Positions 23,718 through 31,867 of a stretch of DNA of 53,216 nucleotides are shown one piece after another. Position numbers and translations under genes: made by a program. This stretch comes from M55B144 sp964550615 (GTDB lineage: Bacteria > Bipolaricaulota > Bipolaricaulia > UBA7950 > UBA9294). How positions within the stretch are numbered: the stretch's first letter is position 1; every line of letters starts with the position of its first letter. Location of the stretch: NCBI GenBank assembly GCA_964550615.1, contig CAZKAB010000008.1, positions 1 to 53,216 on the forward strand, written 5' to 3'. The notes beneath the pieces are model-generated. The model did not search any database. It worked only from the letters and a program-made list of their open reading frames with translations, and had not been told where the DNA came from.

Positions 23718-24416
23718 GTGAACAGGATCATCGTCGGTTTGATGGCAATTGTCCTGCTGGCTGGGGTTTCGTTGCTGGCGGCGCCGGTGATAACGGCTGG
23801 CGGCGCAGTGTACGATTTCGGCACAGTGATAGAGGGAGCGTTCGTTACGCACACATTTGTGCTGACCAATTCAGGTGATGCGACGCTGACAATCACGCGC
23901 GTGACAACGAGCTGCGGTTGCACGACAACCGATCTCTCGCAGACCAGCCTTGCGCCCGGAGATTCGGTCAATCTCGACGTCAATTTCGACTCGGTCGGCT
24001 TTGGCGGCCAGACAGTGACCAAGCTCATCTATGTAGAGTCGAACGATCCCACACAACCGAAGTTCGTGCTTCAATTGAAGGGGAATGTGAATCGCGCGCA
24101 GCCATACAACATTGCCTGCGGCGACCTGAACTACCTCTTCTATCTGCTGGTCGATCTACGAGATCAAGATTCATACGCATCATCGCACATGCTTGGTGCG
24201 GTCAATATTCCCTACAGCGAGCTGACCGATTGGATGGACCGCCTCCCTACAGGGGTGCTGATCGTACTCTATGATGAAGATGGTACGAAGAGCGATCAAG
24301 CGGCGCAGATGCTGAATAAGAACGGGTTTCCTGAGGCGAAAAGCCTTCTGGGTGGGTTCGACGAGTGGACGCGGATATTCAAAGACAAGTTTGTCATCTC
24401 TGACCAAGATAAGTAA
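23718..24416 (+). CDS. Exported DUF1573-rhodanese fusion, copy 1 (rhodanese cysteine lost)
   Basis: A 232-residue protein: signal peptide to about residue 22, DUF1573 beta-sandwich at about 25-128 with the family's TSCGCT motif, then a rhodanese-like domain at about 130-225 (LLVDLRDQDSYASSHMLGAVNIPY, ending LLGGFDEW). The position of the catalytic cysteine, normally YCxxGxRS, reads YDEDGTKS, so it cannot form a persulfide by the usual route. The GTG start follows AGGAGGGAAAA. A terminator-like hairpin follows at 24435, and a same-length paralogue lies 244 bases downstream. Function unknown; binding rather than catalysis is likely for the rhodanese part. Confidence 0.8.
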   Translation: MNRIIVGLMAIVLLAGVSLLAAPVITAGGAVYDFGTVIEGAFVTHTFVLTNSGDATLTITRVTTSCGCTTTDLSQTSLAPGDSVNLDVNFDSVGFGGQTVTKLIYVESNDPTQPKFVLQLKGNVNRAQPYNIACGDLNYLFYLLVDLRDQDSYASSHMLGAVNIPYSELTDWMDRLPTGVLIVLYDEDGTKSDQAAQMLNKNGFPEAKSLLGGFDEWTRIFKDKFVISDQDK

Positions 24417-24434
24417 GACAACAGAGCACTCTGG

Positions 24435-24468
24435 TGAGGCGAGGAAGGCGAAACAGCCACTCGCCTCA
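24435..24468 (+). terminator. Hairpin between the two DUF1573-rhodanese genes
   Basis: TGAGGCGAG (24435-24443) and CTCGCCTCA (24460-24468) form a perfect 9-base stem with a 16-base loop, followed by TTCTG. It lies 18 bases after the stop of copy 1 and, with the promoter at 24595, separates the transcripts of the two copies, at least in part. Confidence 0.55.
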
Positions 24469-24594
24469 TTCTGTGCACCGCAGAGACAAGCAGGCTCTGG
24501 TTGGAGGAACGGCGAAGCTACGTTACCATCTTTGGACCGCGCACGGCAAGGGCTCTACTTGTCCTGCTGGAATGAGTGGCGCTTACCGGTGTCC

Positions 24595-24622
24595 TTGCAG
24601 CTCGAATGAGCTTCAGTATAAA
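24595..24622 (+). promoter_or_regulatory. Promoter of DUF1573-rhodanese copy 2: TTGCAG-16-TATAAA
   Basis: TTGCAG (24595-24600) and TATAAA (24617-24622) are 16 bases apart. The leader of about 32 bases carries AAGGAGG before the ATG at 24661. The copy 2 gene and the CcdA-type gene after it can therefore be expressed separately from copy 1. Confidence 0.6.
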
Positions 24623-24660
24623 TTCTAAGGATCTCATCGCAATGACAAGGAGGATTTGAG

Positions 24661-25359
24661 ATGAAGAGAGCGGCGGTTCTCACGTTGGCGGTCTTTGTAT
24701 TTTGCAGTGTTGTTGTAAGCGCTACGCCGAAGATACAAGTGGATGCTGATACATACAACTTCGAAAGTGCCGTTGCCGGAACGTTTGTGACGCACAAGTT
24801 CGTTATCACCAACGTAGGTGACACTCCGTTATCGATCAGAAACGTTCGAACCAGCTGTGGATGCACCGTCGTTGATCTCACTCAGAAGGTTCTTGCGCCC
24901 GGGAAATCGGTTGATCTGGAAGCGAAACTAAACACAAACGGGTATCTTGGAAAGGTGGCGAAAACCGTATACGTGGAGAGCGATGATCAGACGAATCCGA
25001 CACTCGTCCTTCACCTGAGCGGTGTGGTTGAGAAGGCGAAGCCGTTCCACATGAGCGTCGGTGACCTTGAGTACATGTTCTACCTCCTAATCGATCTGCG
25101 TACGCCGGACGAGTATGCATCTGCGCATCTACTGGGAGCGATCAATGTCCCGTATGATGAGATCGGCGGTTGGATCGATCGCTTTCCCAAGAACGTCTTG
25201 CTGGTCTTCTACGACGAAGATGGAACCCTTGGAGATCAGGTGGCACAGATGCTGAACGCCGACGGTTTCGCAGATGCCAAGAGCCTGATGGGTGGTTTCG
25301 ACGAGTGGGCCGACGTGCTGGGCGATCAGTTTGTTGTCCATAGTATGGCCGATGAATAG
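24661..25359 (+). CDS. Exported DUF1573-rhodanese fusion, copy 2 (rhodanese cysteine lost)
   Basis: A 232-residue paralogue of the 23718 product, the same length and alignable end to end without visible gaps. It has a signal peptide, DUF1573 with TSCGCT, and a rhodanese-like domain (LIDLRTPDEYASAHLLGAINVPY, then LMGGFDEW) whose cysteine site reads YDEDGTLG. The two copies therefore share the same loss, so it predates the duplication. AAGGAGG lies at a good distance before the ATG. The CcdA-type gene begins 50 bases after its stop, pointing to a joint function. Confidence 0.8.
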   Translation: MKRAAVLTLAVFVFCSVVVSATPKIQVDADTYNFESAVAGTFVTHKFVITNVGDTPLSIRNVRTSCGCTVVDLTQKVLAPGKSVDLEAKLNTNGYLGKVAKTVYVESDDQTNPTLVLHLSGVVEKAKPFHMSVGDLEYMFYLLIDLRTPDEYASAHLLGAINVPYDEIGGWIDRFPKNVLLVFYDEDGTLGDQVAQMLNADGFADAKSLMGGFDEWADVLGDQFVVHSMADE

Positions 25360-25409
25360 GCGACGTGGCCGGCTGCGCGCAACGGACCGGCGAAAGGAGC
25401 GGCCCTAGA

Positions 25410-26504
25410 GTGAACAAAACAGTAGTTGTATTGATAGCGGTGCTGCTTTCGTATGCGTTTGTTGCAGCTGCAAGCGAAGTCAATATCGTCTATTTTTACG
25501 AAAACGGCTGTCCTCACTGTGCACGCATCGACGAATTTCTCCAGCGCATGCAGCAAACCTATGAGGAAATCGTGATCGACAGCTATGAGATTCATGCGGA
25601 AGGCGCTATTGCGCTCCTGCATCGCTTAGAAGCGTTGTACGGAGAAGAGCAGTTGGATGTGCCGATCGTGTTTATCGACGACCAGTGCTTCCACGGAGCA
25701 GGTCGGGCGGTTGAGTACAACATCGAACAGGAGATCAGGCAGGCGGTCGATAGCGGGTCGACGGCGCCGCTCGATCGACTGGCGCAATCTGAGCACGCGA
25801 ATTCCACTGCCACTCGCAAGCTCACGATACCTGCTGTTCTGGCCGCCGCTGCTGTCGATGCTGTCAATCCATGCGCATGCGCAGTGTTGATCCTACTTCT
25901 TGGAACGCTTATCGCGGCAGGAAAGCGGCGCAAGATAATCGGTGCCGGTCTCGCGTTTACCGCGGCCACGTACATCTCATACCTATTGATGGGCCTTGGG
26001 CTGTACACGGCCATTCAAGCGACGCGGCTGCAGCACATGATCTATCTTATCGTTGCCTGTCTGGCGATTGTCGTTGGTCTATGGGAGATGAAGGACTACC
26101 TGTGGTACGGGCGCTGGTTTACGATTGAAGTACCGAACTCATGGCGTCCGGCCCTTAAGCGGATCACGTCGAGCGTGACGTCCGTTCCAGGTGCATTTGC
26201 GGTCGGCTTCCTGGTAAGCCTATTCCTCCTGCCGTGTACGTCAGGTCCGTACATAATCATCCTCGGCCTCCTTGCACAGACGACGACGCGTGAGTACGCG
26301 ATCATGATGCTGGCACTCTACAATTTCATCTTCGTGCTTCCGTTCATCATCATCACGTTAGGGGTTGCCTTTGGTTTCACCACGACCGCGAGGGCGGAGA
26401 AGTGGCGACGTGAGCGATTGGACAAGCTGCATTTGATCACTGGTATTATCATGGTAGCGCTGGGGATCACCATGCTGGTTCTGATGCAGTTTGGATATAT
26501 GTAG
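25410..26504 (+). CDS. CcdA/DsbD-type thiol transporter with an N-terminal CPHC glutaredoxin-like domain
   Basis: A 364-residue membrane protein. A signal or anchor segment (about 1-22) is followed by an exported thioredoxin-fold domain with the site GCPHC near residues 35-39 and a VPIVFID cis-proline. A six-helix CcdA-like domain begins near residue 140. Its two redox cysteine motifs are NPCACA and LPCTSGP. Such proteins carry electrons from cytoplasmic thioredoxin across the membrane; here the exported acceptor is fused in front. The GTG start at 25410 (GGAG upstream) is preferred over 25365, which lacks a ribosome site. The next gene is a paralogue of the CPHC domain. Confidence 0.85.
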   Translation: MNKTVVVLIAVLLSYAFVAAASEVNIVYFYENGCPHCARIDEFLQRMQQTYEEIVIDSYEIHAEGAIALLHRLEALYGEEQLDVPIVFIDDQCFHGAGRAVEYNIEQEIRQAVDSGSTAPLDRLAQSEHANSTATRKLTIPAVLAAAAVDAVNPCACAVLILLLGTLIAAGKRRKIIGAGLAFTAATYISYLLMGLGLYTAIQATRLQHMIYLIVACLAIVVGLWEMKDYLWYGRWFTIEVPNSWRPALKRITSSVTSVPGAFAVGFLVSLFLLPCTSGPYIIILGLLAQTTTREYAIMMLALYNFIFVLPFIIITLGVAFGFTTTARAEKWRRERLDKLHLITGIIMVALGITMLVLMQFGYM

Positions 26505-26513
26505 GAGGATTGG

Positions 26514-27008
26514 ATGACGAAGAGACGTATATTGTTGATGCTTCTGGGTCTTGTTGCACTGATCGGCCCGGCATTATTTGCGCAGGTCCAGACGGAATCG
26601 CAGACACCCACGCCAATGATACTCGTATTCTACGAAGACGGCTGTCCAAACTGCATACGCATGGAAGGGCTCTTGGACAACCTCCTCACCGACCACGATG
26701 ACGTTACAGTTGTGCGCTATGAGATAAACGCTCCCGGAAGCACGGCGCTATTGTGGAAGCTATCTGCGCATTATGGGATTGTGACTACGCAGGTTCCAGT
26801 GATATTCGTGGGAGATAAGGCAATTGTGGGGGCGGGTCGGACACAGGAAATCACCTTGCGAACGGCAATCGGCGACTGTATCAGCCAAGGGTGTCCATCG
26901 CCGCTCGAATATGTAGAAGGAGGCTGGAGCGTACTGCGCGACCTGCTCGCCCTCGGCGCGTTCATCGGCCTGTTTGTTGCGCTGCTCCTATTTCAAAGCG
27001 GTTCATGA
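26514..27008 (+). CDS. Exported glutaredoxin-like protein with CPNC site and C-terminal membrane anchor
   Basis: A 164-residue protein with an N-terminal signal sequence, a thioredoxin-fold domain (site GCPNC near residues 43-47, cis-proline VPVIFVG) and a C-terminal hydrophobic helix (about 143-160). It parallels the exported domain of the preceding CcdA-type protein block by block (YEDGCPNC/YENGCPHC, GAGRT/GAGRA), so it is likely a paralogue and electron partner of it. A GGAGG seven bases upstream and a 9-base gap from the previous stop show they are co-translated. Confidence 0.85.
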   Translation: MTKRRILLMLLGLVALIGPALFAQVQTESQTPTPMILVFYEDGCPNCIRMEGLLDNLLTDHDDVTVVRYEINAPGSTALLWKLSAHYGIVTTQVPVIFVGDKAIVGAGRTQEITLRTAIGDCISQGCPSPLEYVEGGWSVLRDLLALGAFIGLFVALLLFQSGS

Positions 27009-27052
27009 GACGGTCACGCTCCGTCAATACGTTGGCTCGCTGATAGCGGGAG

Positions 27053-27868
27053 GTGATGGAGAGCGTGGATGAAACCAGATCCGGCCAATTTGCGAGCCTT
27101 TCCAATGAGCGTCTAATCGAACTTCTTCGGCACTTGGCTGATGAAGGCTGTGACTCGGCGTATGTCTCTCATCTGCGAGAAGAGATCATCCAACGCAACA
27201 TCGGGCTGGTGAAGGCGATTGCGATTCAGTTCCTCAATTCCGGCGAGCTGCTTGATGATCTGGTGCAGGCCGGCTACATTGGGCTGTTGAACGCGGTCAC
27301 CAACTTTGACTTGGCGCGCAACATTCTGTTCTCGACCTATGCCACCTACTTGGTCAGGGGGGAGATCAGGCACTACATTCGCGACAAGCACTCCACCATC
27401 CGCGTCCCCCAGTGGGCACAGTCAATGGGGAAGAAACTGAAAGAGGTGGAAGAGGCATTCTTTCAGGAGAACGGGCGGCCTCCGCTGATTGGTGAAATCG
27501 CCGAGCGCATGGAATTGGGTGAGAAACAAGTGATCGATCTGCTGCGCGGACGCAATGCGATGGCATACGTGTCAATAGACCAGGAGCGCCGTGGCCAGGA
27601 TCCACGTCCGCCGGCTCCGTCGCTGGATAGCATTTATCCTCGAGACGAATCGGTCTCCTCTGAACTAAACGTGCGCATAACAATTGCCATTGAGCAGCTG
27701 GTGGCGATACAACAGCAGGTGATCAGAGGTTTGTTCTATCAGGCGAAGAGCCAAAGCGAATTGGGCGAAGAACTGGGATTGTCTCAGCGTCAGGTGTCAC
27801 GGCTGAAAGAGAAAGCCTTGCTGCAGATGAAGGAAAGATTGGGCGGTGACGCAGACACCGGGGACTGA
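27053..27868 (+). CDS. Alternative sigma-70 factor (SigB/SigF/FliA-like, group 3)
   Basis: A 271-residue RNA polymerase sigma factor with regions 2, 3 and 4 but no region 1.1. Region 2 reads DDLVQAGYIGLLNAVTNFD followed by FSTYATYLVRGEIRHYIRD. Region 3 starts near ENGRPPLIGEIAERM, and region 4 contains the helix-turn-helix SQSELGEELGLSQRQVSRLKEKA. The start may be GTG 27053, ATG 27056 or GTG 27065; the last has the best spacing to GGGAGG. It follows the redox genes by about 45 bases on the same strand and may control an envelope or stress regulon. No anti-sigma factor is recognisable. Confidence 0.85.
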   Translation: MMESVDETRSGQFASLSNERLIELLRHLADEGCDSAYVSHLREEIIQRNIGLVKAIAIQFLNSGELLDDLVQAGYIGLLNAVTNFDLARNILFSTYATYLVRGEIRHYIRDKHSTIRVPQWAQSMGKKLKEVEEAFFQENGRPPLIGEIAERMELGEKQVIDLLRGRNAMAYVSIDQERRGQDPRPPAPSLDSIYPRDESVSSELNVRITIAIEQLVAIQQQVIRGLFYQAKSQSELGEELGLSQRQVSRLKEKALLQMKERLGGDADTGD

Positions 27869-27885
27869 AGACCGCCGCTATTAGG

Positions 27886-27891
27886 TAGAAT
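27886..27891 (+). promoter_or_regulatory. -10 box TAGAAT before the 27902 gene
   Basis: TAGAAT ends 10 bases before the ATG at 27902, with no ribosome site in between and no clear -35. A leaderless start is possible; read-through from the sigma gene is the alternative. Confidence 0.4.
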
Positions 27892-27901
27892 CATATTAGA
27901 G

Positions 27902-28192
27902 ATGTGTAATATGGCAACCGATCTTCTTGGGTTAATCGAGATTTCCATTGAGAGTCTGCGCCGCTGCATCGATTTCTTCGATGCGGCCAAACATACGAAC
28001 GGCGTCACGGAACTTGCCTCGGTGCTCGCCGAGATCAATAGATATCTGGAGCGGGTCGATGAAGATCCTCTGCTGAAAATCGCGTCCATCGATCGCGAGG
28101 GGATCGCGGATCGTCTACACGGGATCGAAGATGACCTGGCAGCGATCATCACAGACTTCGATACCGGAGAAGAGCAGGTTATCGAAGCATAG
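27902..28192 (+). CDS. Small acidic helical protein, function unknown
   Basis: A 96-residue cytoplasmic protein, strongly acidic and predicted helical throughout (heptad-like ILE...SLRRCIDFF, AEINRYLERVDEDP, LHGIEDDLAAIITDF). I do not recognise it. It follows the sigma factor gene by 33 bases and converges with the VWA gene, with only 6 bases between their stops. Position and composition make a regulator of the sigma factor conceivable, but nothing in the sequence proves it. An ATG at 27911 is an alternative start. Confidence 0.5.
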   Translation: MCNMATDLLGLIEISIESLRRCIDFFDAAKHTNGVTELASVLAEINRYLERVDEDPLLKIASIDREGIADRLHGIEDDLAAIITDFDTGEEQVIEA

Positions 28193-28198
28193 AACGCG

Positions 28199-29626
28199 CT
28201 ATTGAGTCTCCGCCGTATAACCTGCGTCAGTTCGATTCAGCTTTATCTGCGTCGTTTGCCCCGATTGAACGTTGACGTTTTCCAGCACGAGGGGCGGGCT
28301 TGTTAGAATCACGACGCGATAGGTCCCTGATGGAAGCTGAGGTCCGGTCTCTCCCAATACTCCTTCGAACACTTTCTGCCCTTGATCGTCGAATACCTGA
28401 TAGGTCATTCGAATTGCGCTTTGCAGGGCAATACGCAACTGCTCGCTACTCTGAGCGGAATAGTAGGTGCCTTGAGTCGTCTCCGCGATCTGGCGCAACT
28501 GATCAACAGCACTGCTTTGTCCAGCGACATTGAATCCGACCACGTCTATGTGCAGGCTGGGCCAAGAAGCGACAAGCTCACGCGCGGCCGACACTGGGTT
28601 CCCATGACAAGTTTCCATGCCGTCGCTCACTAGGAGAACGAGCTTCGAATCAGCTGGATTGCTGAAGTCTCCCTCGGCTTGCTGTAATGTATACGCAATA
28701 GGAGTTGGTCCGCCGGTCTCAATCGCCTGAATCTGTGCATGCAGGGCAGCGCGATCGAGCGGCCCGACGGGGAGCAGAAGCCGGCTGAATTCACATCCGC
28801 CGAATATGCGCAATCCCACATCTATTCCTTCCGGGAGCTCCGAGACCACATCGGTTAAGACCTGCTTGGCGGCGACGATCTTCGTTGATGTCTCGAATGC
28901 CTCGTCCATGCTTGACGAGGTATCAAGGATGATCAACACATCCTCCGGGCCTCCGCCGACGGAAAGCGAGAGGGCGCCAGCCGGGAGGAGCTGTAGAGAT
29001 CCAAAATCACTGCCCTGTTGCTGCAGCGAGACAGCGTTCCCCATTGCGCCTACGGCATCGATACTCGGACCCGGACAAGGGGAGTGGTCCTCATCGGCCG
29101 GAACGTCTGACAGACGAACAAACCGGAACTCTTCGTTCGCAGCAGCATAGGGGCCGATATCGATTGCCGCCGGATAGCCGGTCACTTCCCCTACAAGCGT
29201 GAAGTTGATTCCGTCCGTGCTGATCTCGACACGACACTTCTTGTTATTGGTGATGTAAACGAACAAGTCGTTCCCCGGGCCGTCGACGAGTATGTTGTCG
29301 GTGAACTCAAGGACGAGGCTCCCTCGATTGTCAATCTCGCTTAGGCGGAATCCAAGCGCGACGGCACACGGAGCGCAGCCCGAGCACCCGCTGCAAGTCC
29401 CACTGGTGCAATCAGGCGGACCCAGAGCGGCGTTAGGATTGCCGTAAGCGCAGTCGACACAACTTGCTGCAGTGTAAGAGATCGCTCGGTCGGCGAACGA
29501 GACATCACCAAGCGGGAATGTCACCCCCGCATAAGTGGTCGACTGGGCGATCAGGGTTGTGGCCGCGATGGCGACCATCAGAAGTAGAATCGTACCCGTG
29601 ATCATTGCTCGATATCGGCTGCTCAT
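28199..29626 (-). CDS. Exported VWA-domain protein with cysteine-rich N-terminal domain
   Basis: A 475-residue exported protein. Signal peptide to about residue 28; a discoidin-like beta domain at about 35-215 with a cysteine cluster near its start (several CxxC spaced by G and S); a VWA domain at about 225-400 with an intact metal site DTSSSMD and later LVSDGME; and a C-terminal beta domain resembling a carboxypeptidase regulatory fold. VWA domains bind protein ligands through a divalent metal. The ATG at 29626 follows GGGGGTG and a strong promoter. It shares the VWA class with the protein at 37939. Confidence 0.82.
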   Translation of the reverse strand: MSSRYRAMITGTILLLMVAIAATTLIAQSTTYAGVTFPLGDVSFADRAISYTAASCVDCAYGNPNAALGPPDCTSGTCSGCSGCAPCAVALGFRLSEIDNRGSLVLEFTDNILVDGPGNDLFVYITNNKKCRVEISTDGINFTLVGEVTGYPAAIDIGPYAAANEEFRFVRLSDVPADEDHSPCPGPSIDAVGAMGNAVSLQQQGSDFGSLQLLPAGALSLSVGGGPEDVLIILDTSSSMDEAFETSTKIVAAKQVLTDVVSELPEGIDVGLRIFGGCEFSRLLLPVGPLDRAALHAQIQAIETGGPTPIAYTLQQAEGDFSNPADSKLVLLVSDGMETCHGNPVSAARELVASWPSLHIDVVGFNVAGQSSAVDQLRQIAETTQGTYYSAQSSEQLRIALQSAIRMTYQVFDDQGQKVFEGVLGETGPQLPSGTYRVVILTSPPLVLENVNVQSGQTTQIKLNRTDAGYTAETQ

Positions 29627-29665
29627 TGGATCACCCCCGATCGTCTGCAGCGTATTCGTCAAACC

Positions 29666-29694
29666 ATCATAGGACGATTCGCGCTAAATGACAA
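29666..29694 (-). promoter_or_regulatory. Promoter of the VWA gene: TTGTCA-17-TATGAT
   Basis: On the reverse strand TTGTCA (29694-29689) and TATGAT (29671-29666) are 17 bases apart, giving a leader of about 33 bases with GGGGGTG before the ATG at 29626. It diverges from the tRNA-Leu promoter, whose -35 starts at 29728. Confidence 0.7.
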
Positions 29695-29727
29695 GTAAAC
29701 AGAAGTCTTAACGCTGCGAATCGAATG

Positions 29728-29756
29728 TTGACACGCATGTGCTGGTTGGCTAACAT
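29728..29756 (+). promoter_or_regulatory. Promoter of tRNA-Leu and probably plsX: TTGACA-17-TAACAT
   Basis: A consensus TTGACA (29728-29733) and TAACAT (29751-29756) with a 17-base spacer; the mature tRNA begins 11 bases after the -10 box. No other promoter is visible in the 30 bases between the tRNA and plsX, so the same transcript probably serves the fatty-acid genes. Confidence 0.75.
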
Positions 29757-29766
29757 CAGAATCGTT

Positions 29767-29856
29767 GCCGAGGTGGCGGAATTGGCAGACGCGCATGGTT
29801 GAGGGCCATGTGGACCTAGAACGTCCGTGCGGGTTCAAGTCCCGCTCTCGGCACCA
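29767..29856 (+). tRNA. tRNA-Leu, anticodon GAG, CCA encoded
   Basis: The acceptor stem GCCGAGG pairs with TCTCGGC (one G-U pair). The anticodon stem is CATGG/CCATG with loop TTGAGGG, giving GAG. A long variable arm (type II) follows, and the T arm is GCGGG-TTCAAGT-CCCGC. The discriminator A is followed by a genome-encoded CCA. It reads CUC and CUU leucine codons. Confidence 0.97.
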
Positions 29857-29886
29857 GTTCAAAAAACGCTCCGGAGATGCCCAGTT

Positions 29887-30900
29887 ATGCGGATCCTGTT
29901 GGACGTTATGGGGGGGGATCTCCCGCCTTTTGAAATCGTGAAGGGGGGAGTTGCGGCTGGACATCGTCTAGGTGCAGACATTCTATTTGCCGGTGAAGTG
30001 GATGTAATTCGCAATGCCATCGTTGTGTTGCACGAGCGCGAAGGCGAACAATTCTCGATCCTCCCATCTTCTCAGACCATCTCAATGAACGAGCCGCCGG
30101 TGCGAGCGGTACGCGCCAAGCGTGATTCCTCTTTGGTCAACGGCCTTATGGCGCTGAGAGAACACAGAGTCGATGGCTTTGTCTCTCCCGGGAATACTGG
30201 CGCTGTTGTTGCGGGCGCGATCTTCATTGTCGGAAGGATTCAGGGGATTCCGCGGCCGGGCATTGCGGCGACCATACCTACTATTTCAGGCAAAGATATC
30301 GTGGTTGTAGATGTAGGGGCGAATGTCGATTGTACTGCGAAGCATCTCCTTCACTTTGCGTTGATGGGGCTGACGTACGTCCGTGACATGCTGGGAATCT
30401 CCGATCCGACGATCGGGCTTCTCAGCATAGGTACGGAAAAATCCAAAGGAAACAAGCTCATCCATCGTGCGTTCGATCTATTACAGGATAGCCCCCTCCC
30501 GTTTGTCGGGAATGTGGAAGGTCATCATCTTTTGTCTGAGCGGCCGGTTGACGTTGTCGTCTGCGACGGATTCATCGGAAACGTGTTTCTCAAAACGCTG
30601 GAGGGAGGTATCGCAGCAGTGACCGATCTGATCAAACAAGGGGTGAAGGAGGCTCCCGCAGCGAAGGTGGGGGCACTTCTGATGCGCCCTGTTTTCTCAC
30701 GTTTGCGCGAAAAGATGGCCTACAACAGATTTGGAGGGGCTCCTCTACTTGGCGTGGGGGGAAGCGTGGTCATTGCGCACGGCCGTTCTGATGCCGAGGC
30801 GATAGAGTCGGCGATCGATGTTGCGTGTCGCGCGGGCGAGTGTCGGTTGAATGAGACGATAGCCCAAGGAATGTCGGGATGGAGCAGCGATGGGTGCTAG
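29887..30900 (+). CDS. plsX: Phosphate acyltransferase PlsX
   Basis: A 337-residue enzyme that converts acyl-ACP to acyl-phosphate for phospholipid synthesis at the inner face of the membrane. Family blocks seen are LDVMGGD at the N-terminus, FVSPGNTGAVVAGA, GANVDC, GNVEG and VCDGFIGNVFLKTLEG. The start at 29887 (30 bases after the tRNA CCA) fits the family N-terminus; the in-frame extension back to 29827 lies inside the tRNA. It overlaps fabH by 11 bases. The genes rpmF and fapR, often found upstream of plsX, are absent. Confidence 0.95.
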   Translation: MRILLDVMGGDLPPFEIVKGGVAAGHRLGADILFAGEVDVIRNAIVVLHEREGEQFSILPSSQTISMNEPPVRAVRAKRDSSLVNGLMALREHRVDGFVSPGNTGAVVAGAIFIVGRIQGIPRPGIAATIPTISGKDIVVVDVGANVDCTAKHLLHFALMGLTYVRDMLGISDPTIGLLSIGTEKSKGNKLIHRAFDLLQDSPLPFVGNVEGHHLLSERPVDVVVCDGFIGNVFLKTLEGGIAAVTDLIKQGVKEAPAAKVGALLMRPVFSRLREKMAYNRFGGAPLLGVGGSVVIAHGRSDAEAIESAIDVACRAGECRLNETIAQGMSGWSSDGC

Positions 30901-31867
30901 GATCAGTGGGACCGGCAGCAATCTACCTATTAGGTGTCTGACAAACCGCGATCTTGAGAAGATCGTGGATACATCCGACGAATGGATCGTACGGCGAACG
31001 GGCATCCACACGCGCCACCACCTGTCTCCGGATGAATCACCGGCAGATATGGGAATTGCCGCAGCGAAGCAGGCGCTCGCCACTGCCGGGATCGTCCCAC
31101 AACAGGTCGATCTGCTTATCGTGGCGACCAATTTTCCCGACATGATCTGCCCAGGATCGGCGCCGTTCATCGCCAGCGGGCTTGGTCTCGATCAAACGCC
31201 TTTTTTTGACTTGAAGGCGGGTTGCTCCGGCTTTGTCTATGGGATGGCCGTTGCCGACGGGCTGATTCGATCCGGTCTGTACGAGCGGATTCTCCTCGTG
31301 GGTAGCGAGGCGCTCTCGCGTGTCACCGATTGGAGTGACAGGAAGACGTGTGTATTATTCGGCGACGGCGCCGGAGCCGTACTGCTCGAGGCGGGCGAAA
31401 GAGACGAAGGCGTGCTCGGAAGCGCCCTGTTCGGTGACAACAGCAAGGCGCTTCTGCTTCACCTCCCCGCAGGCGGAACCGACATGCCGGCGAGCGAGCA
31501 GACGGTGAGAAATCGCGAACACTATCTCAAGATGGAGGGTGCAGGTGTGTTCCGTAGCGCCGTTCCAATGATGGAAAGAGCTACCCGTGCAGCGCTTTCG
31601 GCAGCCTCGCTCGGCCTCGACGACGTCGATTGGGTGATTCCGCACCAGGCAAACATCAGAATTATTGAATCACTTGTCAAGCGGCTGAAGGTCGACGAAT
31701 CGCGCGTGATTGTCAACCTCGATCGAGTGGCGAATACTTCCACCGCCTCCATTCCCATTGCCCTGGATGAAGCGTACCGTGAAGGCAAGCTCGGAGCTGG
31801 CGACATCGTTGTCATGACGGCATTCGGAGCAGGGGCGACTTATGGTGCGGTGGTGGTGAAACTGTGA
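30890..31867 (+). CDS. fabH: Beta-ketoacyl-ACP synthase III
   Basis: A 325-residue condensing enzyme that starts fatty-acid synthesis from acyl-CoA and malonyl-ACP. The catalytic cysteine is in KAGCSGFVYGM, the histidine in VIPHQANIRI, and the asparagine in RVANTSTASIP, so all three are intact. The N-terminal TSDEWIVRRTGI is typical. It overlaps plsX by 11 bases and fabD by 4 bases. Confidence 0.96.
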   Translation: MGARISGTGSNLPIRCLTNRDLEKIVDTSDEWIVRRTGIHTRHHLSPDESPADMGIAAAKQALATAGIVPQQVDLLIVATNFPDMICPGSAPFIASGLGLDQTPFFDLKAGCSGFVYGMAVADGLIRSGLYERILLVGSEALSRVTDWSDRKTCVLFGDGAGAVLLEAGERDEGVLGSALFGDNSKALLLHLPAGGTDMPASEQTVRNREHYLKMEGAGVFRSAVPMMERATRAALSAASLGLDDVDWVIPHQANIRIIESLVKRLKVDESRVIVNLDRVANTSTASIPIALDEAYREGKLGAGDIVVMTAFGAGATYGAVVVKL

